This document shows, piece by piece, positions 1 to 13,030 of a DNA stretch of 64,000 nt. The stretch lies in contig CM067355.1 of the NCBI GenBank assembly GCA_034190875.2, positions 37,063,960 to 37,127,959 of the forward strand, written 5' to 3'. Source of the DNA: Urechis unicinctus (Eukaryota; Annelida; Polychaeta; Xenopneusta; Urechidae). The notes under the pieces are model-generated. The model was not told the origin of the DNA. It saw only the letters and a program-made list of their open reading frames with translations, and ran no database searches. How positions within the stretch are numbered: position 1 is the first letter of the stretch; each line of letters opens with the position of its first letter. The translations under genes were made by a program, and so were the position numbers.

Positions 1-2262
1 AATATGTTTTTGTCCTCATTATCTTGTCTCTTGCAGCCTTCATTACATGTTTGGTAACCACAGTAACAAAGTTTTTATCAAGGAGACCCAACACGATTAT
101 TATTGATATGGTAAATGACATTTGGTATGCCTCTTATTTCAAACATGCCCTCACATTCGCCTATAATTCATCCAACCATGTTACAGACTGTAAATCTGTA
201 AATCATGTTGTTGCATTGGTGTGCTTAAATGTTGCACAACGAAAGATGAATAATGAACTGCCCCTCAAGCAGTTGTTGCTAATATAATTGTACGAAAAGA
301 ATATTCTTGTATCGCCCGTTTACTGTTACGGAATTAAATTATACGATCTTAGTCTTCGTTTTAGAAAATACTCTATGATGTTCCTTGTCCTCACTGACTA
401 AGGCAAGTTTTCCCACGGCGCCACCTGGCCACCTGGTCACCTGGTCACCAACACCAATAAATGCTGCATATGAAAACAATGGTAACGCAATCAGTAAAAC
501 CGATTCACATAAAATTGATAAATCTAATTGCATCAGTGACAAAGCTTATAATACCATCGCCTTGGCTGAAACTGAGAGGTTAAAAACACATGTCATCGAA
601 TGCTGCTAAGGCAATTCTGGCTGTGTTATGTGGCCATAGAGTACAACATTGACTCAGATACAAGCAAGCTGTGTTTTACCAGTGTAAGTTGATTAGTATG
701 GCATCATCTCATCCGTGCCCGCGCATAAACGAAACAAGGTGCTGCACGTAAAACAATTACCCTGCGAATTATTTCACGTCATTGATGCCCGTTTTGATAT
801 ATTATTTATGAGCGCAATATGCAGACCAATCTCTTACGGATGTAGAGTACTTAGTATATGCAAAAAACCTATATAGAGAATAATTCGAGCATGCACTTAG
901 ACCATATATTATCATTATTCCAAGACGGAACTATAGACCATGTCACTAGTTTTGTTTTATAGACGCTCCTCTCCATTTAGCGATGTTTATTTAGAAGTAA
1001 ATCACAAACAACCCTTTTACAATGTCCACTGCATATCCTCATCTCAAGAGACGATGAGTAATACATGTCTACTCCTTTACATTCGATGGAGGTCTTCTCT
1101 AATACACCATGGCGCTACTATTATTACAATTGACTATCAAATTAATGATCCATTACATGCATTTTTTCGAACGTGATACGTATTGACATTGCCGGAAGTA
1201 ATGAGGCAATGTCACGATTATCCAACGACTGTTCCGTCATCAGTGGTAATGCGGCACGCATGTTTGGGCTCAGTGAAATGGGAGTGTATCGTCAAACAAA
1301 CGATGCCTCTATTTAAAGCGAATGTGTGTCACATGACAGTAGTCCAAACAGTAGCGTGTTTAAGAGCCATCAAGAGACTCGGTTTCATTTACACTCTTCC
1401 AACTGAGGATTCGAATTGCTCTGATGATTGCAAACCGGCCGTTGTTGAAGCAGCATCGAAATTAATCATGCATTCACCAGTCGTCCGAAAAGCGTCGATT
1501 TCAATATATTGCATGCTAACCAGAGAACCACTGCGTGTTTTCATACGACACATGCACCGAACATGTATTGAAACCTGTGATGGATTATGTATCCACGTCT
1601 CCCTTTATGCTATCAACATTACGTCAGATATCTGGCATTCAACACCAAACATCATTAACGACGACACATCCTGCCTATCAAATTAAACTACGGCATTAGT
1701 TACTAATGTGTACTCAGAGACTGAAAATGGCAGCCATCGTGCATTTAGAATCGTCTCTTGCACATTCTGGTCACCGGCAACCTTTATAATCGCTAAAGTT
1801 GAATATGGATTGAATCCATCAAAAATGAGGTGCAAATGGAGATATGCGAAGAATATTCCTGTATCGCACAATAGCAGTAACTGTTGTGATTGTGTGATTA
1901 TGCTCTTCATCAGACAAATGCTCTTATATGCATCTTGTCTTCGTTATCCTGGCTTAAGCAAGATATTCACACGGCACCACATGGAAGATTTCAATACCAA
2001 TTAAAGTTGTATATGAACCCAGCGTTTATACGATCACTAAAACCGTTTTACATAAAACGGAAGCATCTCAAGACATTATTGGCATTTAGCGAAAACTGCA
2101 ATGGTCATTCTGGTTATGTTATCTGTGCCATAAATGAGTCGTATTCCTTACATTGCTCGATATACATATATCGTTTGTATTATTGGTCGCTGTTAATGTC
2201 ATATTTGCTCATCTTACATCTGTACAATAATTTGCATACGCTTTAGAATGTTGACTTTTAGT
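1..2262. repeat. Segmental duplication, copy 1 (direct, about 31.9 kb from copy 2)
   Basis: This stretch reappears in the same orientation at 31861-37159. Bases 1-52 match 31861-31912, bases 410-1361 match the sequence from about 31913 to 32882, and bases 1668-2262 match 36574-37159, with only a few per cent of substitutions and small indels. Copy 1 has about 357 bp (53-409) that copy 2 lacks. It also retains about 306 bp (1362-1667) where copy 2 carries a 3.7-kb insertion. The left limit is unknown because the window begins inside the duplicate. No recognisable gene lies in it. It could be a true segmental duplication, a dispersed repeat family, or two haplotypes placed in one contig. Confidence 0.93.
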
Positions 2263-2665
2263 CTATATTGTAGTAATGGCAAGAACAAAACAGCTTATCT
2301 TGTCGCAGATTTGCACATGTGTGCGGTTTGAAGCAATTTAAAGTTGTAATAATAATTAATTATACAGCCGTGCAATACCAGATAACAGTGTTTTACAACT
2401 GTAAGCTCGTTGCGCAATTATGGTATAGATGGCATTGAGATTCTACCCACGCAAATATGTCCCTGGATGCCTACAGTGAAAATTAACCCTTGACAATAAG
2501 TTCCGTATTTCTATTTTATTTATGAGGGTAATATGCAAGGCAATCTCTTATGATCCTCTTTCGTTGAACACAGACCGAGGTTGAGAGTAATTACAGCATG
2601 CATCTTAATCATATATAAGACGGAGCTCCAGACCATGCCACTAGGTTTTGTTATAGACGCTATCG
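286..2665. repeat. Older diverged tandem duplication, period about 1.5-1.7 kb
   Basis: Two older units lie head to tail inside copy 1. Landmarks of the first recur in the second: AGAATATTC..TGTATCGC at about 298 and 1850; ATTCTGG..ATGT at about 614 and 2107; GCAATATGCA..CAATCTCTTA at about 812 against the similar block at about 2527; and GACCATG.CACTAG at about 937 and 2632. The spacing varies from 1.50 to 1.72 kb because of indels. Similarity is patchy, so this event predates the 31.9-kb-apart duplication. The unit may belong to a longer array extending left of the window. Confidence 0.75.
1183..1686 (+). other. Unrecognised 167-codon open reading frame, coding status doubtful
   Basis: This is the longest non-repeat reading frame in the first 10 kb. 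The translation begins MTLPEVMRQCHDYP and is rich in Cys, His and Met. I recognise no domain, signal peptide or membrane segment. The duplicate at 32702 keeps the frame only to codon 60, where the 3.7-kb insertion cuts it. The older tandem unit shows no comparable frame. It could be a chance frame in a repeat or an exon remnant. Nothing nearby suggests a promoter or splice partners. Confidence 0.15.
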
Positions 2666-5025
<2,360 letters not shown>

Positions 5026-5071
5026 GTTTAACTCATGTGGTGTAACTCATATGTGACCTTCTGGCAAAGTT

Positions 5072-5123
5072 ATTTATGATCGTCTTAAACCTGGCAACGC
5101 CAGGATTTGAGGCGATCATAAAT
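5072..5123. repeat. Short-loop imperfect hairpin
   Basis: The left arm (5072-5095) starts ATTTATGATCG and ends CCTGGC. After a three-base loop, the right arm (5099-5123) starts GCCAGG and ends CGATCATAAAT. The arms are 24-25 bp and pair except at a few positions. It could be a tiny foldback element. The loop is too short for a typical animal microRNA precursor. Confidence 0.75.
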
Positions 5124-8100
5124 ATAAGAAGGGAAAGGGGCAATACCACGCTAACTCGCCTTGTCGTGGCTCCCAAACTCAATAGAATGATTCGCCGATG
5201 AATTTCGTTATCTCTTGATTTTCACATTACACGGTTTTGGTGAATTGATGGGCTGTGGGGTCTTATATATGGTAACAGCGATGTCCATATTATGAACTTA
5301 CCCTATCTTGTCTCATAAAGAGAGAGGAGCATTATTGACTAATAGATCACTGTGTAAACAACATTCATGGCGTTTACTGCAAGAATTAATGGACAGCGCA
5401 CTCGTCGGTATAGACATATTCTGTATCTGTGCTTCTTCCGTAAACAAAAAACATTAATGGCTCAAGAGACGACGACAGACGATGCTTGAATTCTATGCAA
5501 GCAACTTTTGCAGACACATCTGCCAAGTTTTGCGAATACATATTGAACAGCTGACAAGGAAATGGCGTTTTGTGTGTGGATCTTCCGTTGTCTTCTCAAG
5601 AGAAGTGGGCGAAATGTTGTTTATTGCAGTTGGTAATCCGACGAAATGGCGGGCTTGAAAGTTGTTGCTGCCGCCCATATTTGCATACGGCCCACACGCA
5701 ACTGTGATCAACATTTGATAAAAGCGATGAAGTGTTGTGGCAAATTATCAGGTAATAAATAGAGAGGTAAACTTGCAGGACATATATATATATCATATAT
5801 TCCAATCTCTCAATCACTGCCTCTTGTGCCAATCTTATCGTTACTCCACCCTCATTGATTGCAAGTGACTGTTGAGATCACTTATGTTACAATAATTGTT
5901 CTAAAGCTGAATTATCATGTGATGGTCAACATTAGTGTATAAAATGGGGGAACATCCGAGATGCGGTCGATAATCAATGAGGATATCAAAAGGAATGCCG
6001 GTACTGGATTTTGAGGCGCTCTAGTTTAACACCCTAGTTCCTCATCTGGTTCATTAGCTATTTGGTTACATGCCGCAATTGTAACAGTTTGCATATTGTC
6101 AGTCATCCGGTGTCCCTGGCCTTCCCTCGAGCGTTTTTATCAGCTTTATGCTAACCACATGGGTGGTTATTAGTTGTGTGACAATTGCAATGATCTAGGA
6201 CAATGAAAGATTATTACAAAGTGCAAGTAAGACTAATCAAACACCGCAGACACGCCAGACTTGATGCCGTTGATATGAACTCCCCGTGTCCTTTCGGGCT
6301 GCAACGTTAACATGCAACATGTGTACTGCCATAGTCACTTTTCTAGAAAACGCCATCTGTATGACCAAGCGCTGAATACGCTAAGTTAAATACAATGCTT
6401 CTAGTTAGTTCGAATGTTACACACAAGTTCCACGTACGTCATGTCCATTGTACACACACGTCCTATACGATGATATTATCAACACCCTTCTGTCAATCGT
6501 GATATATCCAGTTAAGGCATGACAGATCATACATCAACGAGCACAGGTGTGCCAGGTATGGCAATACACGCGAATATCTAACTACAACTACTTTCATCTC
6601 ATCGTTTGGTCGCACAAATGATGTTTCCTGGAATATGGATTATGGCAGTACGCGTGTTACATGATAAATCAGCGGCCTTCATCTAGGACAAAGCGAGTAA
6701 TTACAAATAGTATCAAGTCTGGTGTGTTTGCTGTGCAACGTTTTAAAATATTCTGGTAGCGTCTGAAGGTTATTGATGGCTGCAATCTCCTGTCAATAGC
6801 TACGCACGTTGAATTATAATGTTTGCATACAACGAGTTGTGTAATCCAATGCTGCCACAAACAAGCGAGGGATTATATCCGCCGCGTGCTTAACTAGCAC
6901 ATGTATTCGTTTCAGGTATTTTATGAGCATAGTATGACAGTCAACAAAGATGTTTCGCTATCTTGAAAAGAATATTTGCTTTGAGTGAATCTCAGTGAAT
7001 TCTAATACTCATAGACAGCCAGCTATTGTGATGAGTACTACAATGTAAGTTTTCGAATGTTTGATACCAAGCCAGCTGCTTAAGCAATTATCAACCAACG
7101 GTGGCATTATCATACTCGTGCTTGTTCGTGAGGAGGGGAAGGGCTATACTGCACGCGTCGCCGGGTCATAACATAAAACTCATTAAACGCTGACCGGTCA
7201 ATCAGGAAGGAGTGGGAGCGCATGAGGGTGTGTTGGACTGGGAAATGGGATGTTTGGTGGCAGGTTTGGGTGAGGTTAGGTTGTTAGCAGGCATCGGTTT
7301 TGTGTAGTTGTCACGTGTATTGCTATCCCCATATACTTCACTACAGCATAAATTAATAACTTTTGGGCGAGTTATTTGCTTATCGTTAATATGGGATAAC
7401 ATCAACACTTATGTTACTTTTCCGCGCTTTTGATATTCATGAATTTCAAAAACGATGTATCCAAACTCTTCAGGAAGTGAGGGACTGGGTTAAAAAAATG
7501 GCAAGAGGTGGAGTGAGCTTTTGTTCAGACCTAAAGTGGTGCTTTTGAACATCATAGAGGAGATAGGGCACCTCAATAGACAGCTCATAAATGCAAAGCA
7601 GAAAACTGTACTGGTTTTGATTATAACCAACTGAAGTTTGACGAACTAGGTTAATTAACACTTGTTACAAGAAATTGGCACTTCAGTACTACTTAATATT
7701 GAAATTCTCGGTTCTCTTATGATCTATTTTCATTATTTCAATGGTTTCATTATTTGTTTCCGTTCCCCTCAGATTGTTCAAATAAAGCCAATCGAAATAT
7801 AGTTGTAATTGTTAACTCCATTTTAATACACATCTGGTCAGTGTTTAAGTCTGTGTTGAGTATTTGTCCTATTTTGATTAGTCCAAAGCATTGTATACAG
7901 TCATCTAAGTGAAAAATTAGTTCAAACGTCGGCATCCAAATATAGATAATTTTGTCGAAGTGGCGTGTTATTCAATAACTTACTTACGATTACTAGCATG
8001 CTGAATGGTAAGTGATGATGTCAGAGAGAGCGAGAGCAGTTTTACATACATCGACATCAACCTAAGTATGTTTACAACTTTAGACGGTGTAAGCCAACAT

Positions 8101-8475
8101 CACAAAGATGCATAGGGAAAAATCAATCATGCGTTAATGTAGGCTTTGCATCCTACCATGCGATGTATAATTTGTTGCGTCATGTCTTGGTAGCGAATAC
8201 CCGCTAAACCATGGCGCCCACTTCAACTTGCTTTCATCAACAACATAATTAAAACCTATTTGCTATATATCGTCATTTCGGGAACAATCAAACCGTGTTC
8301 ATTGGACTTTGATGGCAATGCTATGACCGGGTTCATTCGTGCTACGATACAGGTAATTCTGTGCTCATGTGTTCTCCATTAGTCCACTAAATACAAAAGC
8401 AGCTCCACTGTTGTCTCTGATCTAATGTATGCATTTATAAACCCTTCATGGAACGGTATGCTCATTGCTAGTAAT
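5124..8475. other. Long stretch with no supportable gene
   Basis: Only frames under 80 codons occur, on both strands, and none resembles a known family. Short AT-rich runs are present, but no clear tandem or inverted repeats larger than about 30 bp. Confidence 0.45.
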
Positions 8476-8705
8476 GGACATACATGGCAGGGTGGACGCT
8501 GTAACTATGTGATATTGTCTCCGTACCGTATAATTTCAATCATTTGATCCAAATTGAAATACTGCTGATTTGAAACACGCACTGCGCGCTGGACATACAT
8601 GATAGGTTGGACGCTGAAACTATGTAATATTACCTCAACCATTTGATTAAAAGTGCAGTAATTACAATGAGATACTGCTGGTTCGAAACGCTCACTGTGA
8701 GCTGA
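8476..8705. repeat. Diverged tandem duplication, period about 115 bp
   Basis: The block opening GGACATACATGG at 8476 recurs as GGACATACATGA at 8591. Both continue with GGTGGACGCTG/GGTTGGACGCTG, CTATGT.ATATT, an ATTTGAT segment, ATACTGCTG.TT and finally GAAAC..CACTG. The copies differ by several substitutions and indels. Confidence 0.85.
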
Positions 8706-9898
8706 ATCATTTTATGAGCCATAATTTTTATTATCTTCTAAAGAGGAATTACAAATCATTGTAATCAATAGACATGCAATTAAAGGTTTTGTCTAAAAGG
8801 TTAATACTGTTAGCAATTCGTATTACATTTTACAGTGACCCCCACATACCTGTATATGTCAGTTGTACAAGCAATTATGTTGATTGCTTATCTTAACAGG
8901 ATTAACAAAGCATTAAACCATTCTTGTTTTCAGCAGAATATCATGCACTTAGTGAACATATGTAGAGATGTATTACAGTTGCGTGCTGTTTTCCTTGGGA
9001 TCAATGCTTATTGGGCGAATGGTTGGGGTGTTTTCAGATCCCATATGTGAGGTTTTTTCAACAAACCTACTTCAAAAACCTACACTACGTAGTAAGGAAC
9101 TACCTATAAGCTAATTAACATCTCCCTTGGGGACTGTTTTATTTCTCAAAGGGATGTTATCCTCAGTATCCACCTGGGTTGTTTTCGCCTCTAGATTAGA
9201 ACATATTTCTCCATTGCTGGTAATTATTGCCTTTGAAATTTTAGGATATAGCATGATACAACTTTAGACTGAGCAATATAAACATGATACTAAAAAGTAG
9301 ATAGTGATTTGGGAGAGTGTTCTATCGTTAACCGACATAGGACTGGTGCATGGGGAATCAACGATAATTAGTGAGTTTGAAGCGTTTGAACAAGACATAC
9401 AAAAGCACGACATACATTCACAATGATCATTCAATTAACGTCACTATGCAGGCAGCTTTCAGCTCGGACATATATGTGTGCCGACAAAAAACGAACTTCT
9501 CGCAGTACCATCATTGAATAATGATAACGAAATCTCTGAACGAATATTTCATTTACTCCTGTTTAAGTTGCTTCCTCTGCACAATCCCAACTGCAGCCTT
9601 TGCTATGTCAACTGACATAACTGATCATGAAATTTACTAATTGCATTGTTACTCATCTGCTGCCTTGGACGTTAGATTTATAAATTGAAACAACCCTCAC
9701 CTGATTACGATCCTTCATATTGCATAAAACATGTACACAGCACTTCTTTTGCATGGTACAATGTAAGTTACTGTGCCTGGGGTGGTAAATGGAGTGGAGA
9801 GATGGGGGAGTTTGTGCATGCGCACCGTAAGTAAGCTTTCAAATATCTACTTGCATTGGCAATGGCATAAATTAATACATCATGTCGTACGAGGTTTT
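8706..9898. other. Non-genic stretch
   Basis: No recognisable gene. The one 71-codon frame at 8835-9050 has no family resemblance. Confidence 0.45.
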
Positions 9899-10160
9899 TA
9901 ACTTGGCGAATTCGCATTCGCCAAGTTATGTTGGTTAGTCACGTTTGTGGCTATGTATGTTGTTTTGCTCACAATATTTTGTCGCGCGACACAGGTCGCA
10001 ATTTTAGAAATTTGCCAAAATTGTTTTTTGACCTTGACCTCATATTAAGGTCAAGGTCAGGTTTTTAATTTTTCATTTCTTGACATCATCATTACCTATG
10101 GTGCGATTTTGTCAATTTTTGGTTTCCTTGTAGTTTTTTTTATTGGCCAACTTTTCATCA
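9899..10160. repeat. Dispersed repeat copy with AGGTCA palindrome
   Basis: The segment opens with a perfect 12-bp inverted repeat, TAACTTGGCGAA (9899-9910) and TTCGCCAAGTTA (9917-9928). It then holds TGACCTTGACCT (10029-10040) and its exact reverse complement AGGTCAAGGTCA (10048-10059), separated by 7 bp. A related segment at 12776-13010 shares the TTTTGTC.CGCGA.ACA lead-in, the CGCAATTTT box and the AGGTCAAGGTCA block, so this is a copy of a repeat family. AGGTCA and TCAAGGTCA are nuclear-receptor half-site sequences. Whether they bind anything here is unknown. Confidence 0.7.
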
Positions 10161-10239
10161 CAAGTGTAATGATAATATACGCACATTTCGCCCCATAGCC
10201 CCAACTCGAAAATTTTTGGTAGTGTTTTACCACATTTTT

Positions 10240-11620
10240 TAATCGCGTATAACTTCGACAATATTCGATGGATGGTCATAAAAATTGCGTCGAATATTGT
10301 TAGGAGCAGTGGCTGTCGAAAGGTAAGATTTATTTCTTAGATGTCGATGAAGTCACTTCCGGTTACGAGTAAAACAACGTAATTACGCTGTACAATAAAA
10401 GGTTAAGACGCCGTTTCTCCGTCGTTAATGGTCGTGTTGTATAAATGGTTGCACCTGAAGATAGCCCATGCACTTCCGAACTTGTAACTAATCAGTCTAA
10501 TTGTATTTTTCAAATAGTTTTCTTACAAGCTGAGCTGAAAGCTCAAAAACGCCCGCCAAAATGCATTAACACCCCGAATTGTTTAATAATACTGGGTCGA
10601 TTTTAAACAATTTACCATGAATTTGTAGGTTACTATTCTAGTAACATTTCGTACACAGCATATCAGCACGAATTTTGCGTAGTTTTCTCACGAATCGCAG
10701 GTAAACTTTTGGAAAACAGCTGAAATTGGCTAGAAATTTTCGATCGCTTATAAAACCGACAATATTTGTTCGAGGGTATTAAAACAAATGTTACCATGGA
10801 GAGCGTTAACCGAATTATAATTCTTTTGGGGAAGTCGCTGACATCATTTTCGGTCACGAACGAATTAAAATTAAAATTTGCGTTTGTCGTCGTGAATGGT
10901 CGTATCGCGAATTTCCTTCCTTTCAAAGGAAGCCCATTCAATTCTGAACATTTGACTAATGTATGACTGATGTAAATAACCGACAGATCTCTCACAAAGT
11001 AAGTTTGAAGTACAGTGGATGTCATTTCCGCTGGCTCGGCGCTGGTTTGTTTACAACAGACGGAATCCCGCGCTGCTCAAAAGATGCCGCTGCTGGCTGC
11101 TTGGCGGGAAGCCAGCAAGTCGCGCACCACGGACCAGTCCAATTGACTTTCAAAATGTATGTAGAATATAGAGCGCCTTCCCTCTGCCCATCATTGTGAA
11201 TTCTATGAACTTCACTGATGTTATTGCTTACACTAACAATCATATGTATAGTTTCAGCCAAATTGATATAATTTAACGTGTCTTGATACAATAGCCTACT
11301 TGCAAACATCGTTAGAAAATAACCCAAACCCCTTGAATTGGGCGATTTCAACCTGTTGTCGAGCAACTAACTTGATCAATACATAAATCTGGAGCAATCG
11401 CGTCGTTTGTCCGTGAATGGTTGCTTCGTGAATTGCTTTACACTCGAAGAAAGCGCATAAAATCCGGAACATAAGAATTTAACTTTCTTTTGTTAATTAC
11501 CGACAGTTGTCTCATGAATCAAGCTTGAAGAACAGCGGGTGCCATTTCTGCTGGCTGAACAAAGGTCGCCGCTGCCTTCTGCTCAGCTCATCGGGCACAG
11601 GCATTCAAGACAATACCCCC
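10240..11620. repeat. Three strongly diverged direct repeats, about 0.5-0.6 kb apart
   Basis: Similar blocks start near 10380, 10860 and 11390. Each carries a version of TCGT.AATGG.(C/T)GT, then a segment of the type AAG..AGCCCAT / AAGAAAGCGCAT, then .C.GAAC.T.., then AACCGACAG or ACCGACAGTTGTCTCA. The second and third also share AAG.ACAG.GG.TG.CATTTC.GCTGGCT (near 11013 and 11530). This looks like a degenerate tandem repeat or nested copies of one element. The short frames at 10663-11366 lie inside it and are not supportable genes. Confidence 0.6.
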
Positions 11621-11747
11621 GAGCGAAGGCACTCGAGTTCGGACATCATGATTTCCCTACACTAGCATTATGATATATGAATCATATACAATAATGCTAG
11701 TGTAGAGAAATCATGATGTTCGAACTCGAGTGTCTGTTCCCCCGAGC
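11616..11747. mobile_element. Foldback MITE-like element with 9-bp target-site duplication
   Basis: Arms of about 42 bp (from CACTCGAGTTCGGACATCAT at 11630, and its near-complement ending GTTCGAACTCGAGTG at 11732) flank a loop of about 20 bp. The 114-bp hairpin is bracketed by CCCCCGAGC at 11616-11624 and again at 11739-11747. That direct repeat has the form of a 9-bp target-site duplication, the length generated by Mutator-like transposons. The two arms differ at only a couple of positions, so the insertion is fairly young. Confidence 0.8.
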
Positions 11748-12775
11748 AACAGTGACATGTGTGTCTATTCATATACACGAGTCAGGCGAAAACGAACACT
11801 ACCGAACGCGCTCGTTGAATTGACTCGGTACTATGTCATAAACCAAACTATTCCATGAGTCAACCAAATCATTGTCAATCTATCATGGCCCCGGGCAGCA
11901 TGACTTTGTTAATAAATGTATTTGCTTATAAAATCCATATGCATGCGATGGTCATGCAAATTTGTTGAATCGTGATCGCTTATAATAATATGATTATGAA
12001 ACACGTGTAAATGATGTTAGCTCTTATGTGTATTTCATCGTTATGTTATGCATGGGTATGCAGGCTGTTTTCGCACAGCATAAATAGGTGGGCCCTGATA
12101 TATTTGTAGAAAAACAATGTGATCACATTATTGATTAGCTAAATTTATTTCAATCATCTCGGCTATATACTAAGATAGGTGATACAAGAAATTGATATGG
12201 TTCATGAAACTATTTATAATATATCAATTTGCATTGACATATCAACTGAAGAGCCACATGTCAACAGGTATACAGGCGTAATACTATGGTCATAACTTTC
12301 TTATGAACTCTGACAATGTAAGCAAAGGTGTTTGTTTGCTAAATAGTAGGTTCACAACGTATTTTGCATTTACAACAGCTGTTGTTATAAAACAAAAATC
12401 AATGCCTTAATTTACCAGGCACGCATACATGATTTGTTAGGCTAGTCCCAATCGGCAATTTCTATGATGATATTGCAATGTAATTTAGTCCAATCTTGTA
12501 CGATCGTAATTGTCTTTCTTGTTATCTTGGTCAGTCGCGTTTGTATGTATATATGTATGATTGATTGTTTTTCCAACTCGCTACCGCATCATAACGCTAC
12601 ATAGTGTAATGCTCGCTGCAGTGGGCCTGAATAACCCTTGATAACCCATTAAAAATATGCTGATGATGATGACGACGGTTATGATTACGATGAATACGAC
12701 AATGATGATGGTGATATCATGCGATTTTTGACGTTCAACGTTGGTTAGCTTCTGATTCAATGTTTGTTAATTTAT
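11748..12775. other. Non-genic stretch
   Basis: No supportable gene. A TGATGATGATGACGACGG run near 12660 is a short simple repeat. Confidence 0.45.
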
Positions 12776-13010
12776 TTTGTCTCGCGATACAGAACGCAAT
12801 TTTCAACATATTTTTTTAATTATTGTTTTTAACTGAAGGTGTCAACGATGCTCAGAACCCAGAGGCTTCATTATGACCTTGATTGCAAACTAAGGTCAAG
12901 GTCATCGAAAGAAATATTATATCATCCATAAATCCGTAGTAACTTGGTCAAATTTGGGGCAATTTTGCAATTTTAAAAACTTCCTGATAAAGTTTGCCTC
13001 GTTCCCCCAT
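12776..13010. repeat. Second copy of the AGGTCA-bearing repeat
   Basis: This copy shares the lead-in, the CGCAATTTT box and AGGTCAAGGTCA (12893-12904) with 9960-10160. The opposite half is decayed to TGACCTTGATT (12874-12884), so the palindrome is no longer perfect. Confidence 0.65.
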
Positions 13011-13030
13011 GTGTTCATTAGCCTCATATA

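Noticed and set aside
1683-1910. 75-codon - strand frame preserved in the second duplicate (36819-36592)
   Set aside because: The whole surrounding DNA is nearly identical, so preservation says nothing about coding. No recognised family.
5493-5832. Overlapping - strand frames of 73-78 codons
   Set aside because: No family resemblance, overlapping frames and a TA-rich stretch inside.
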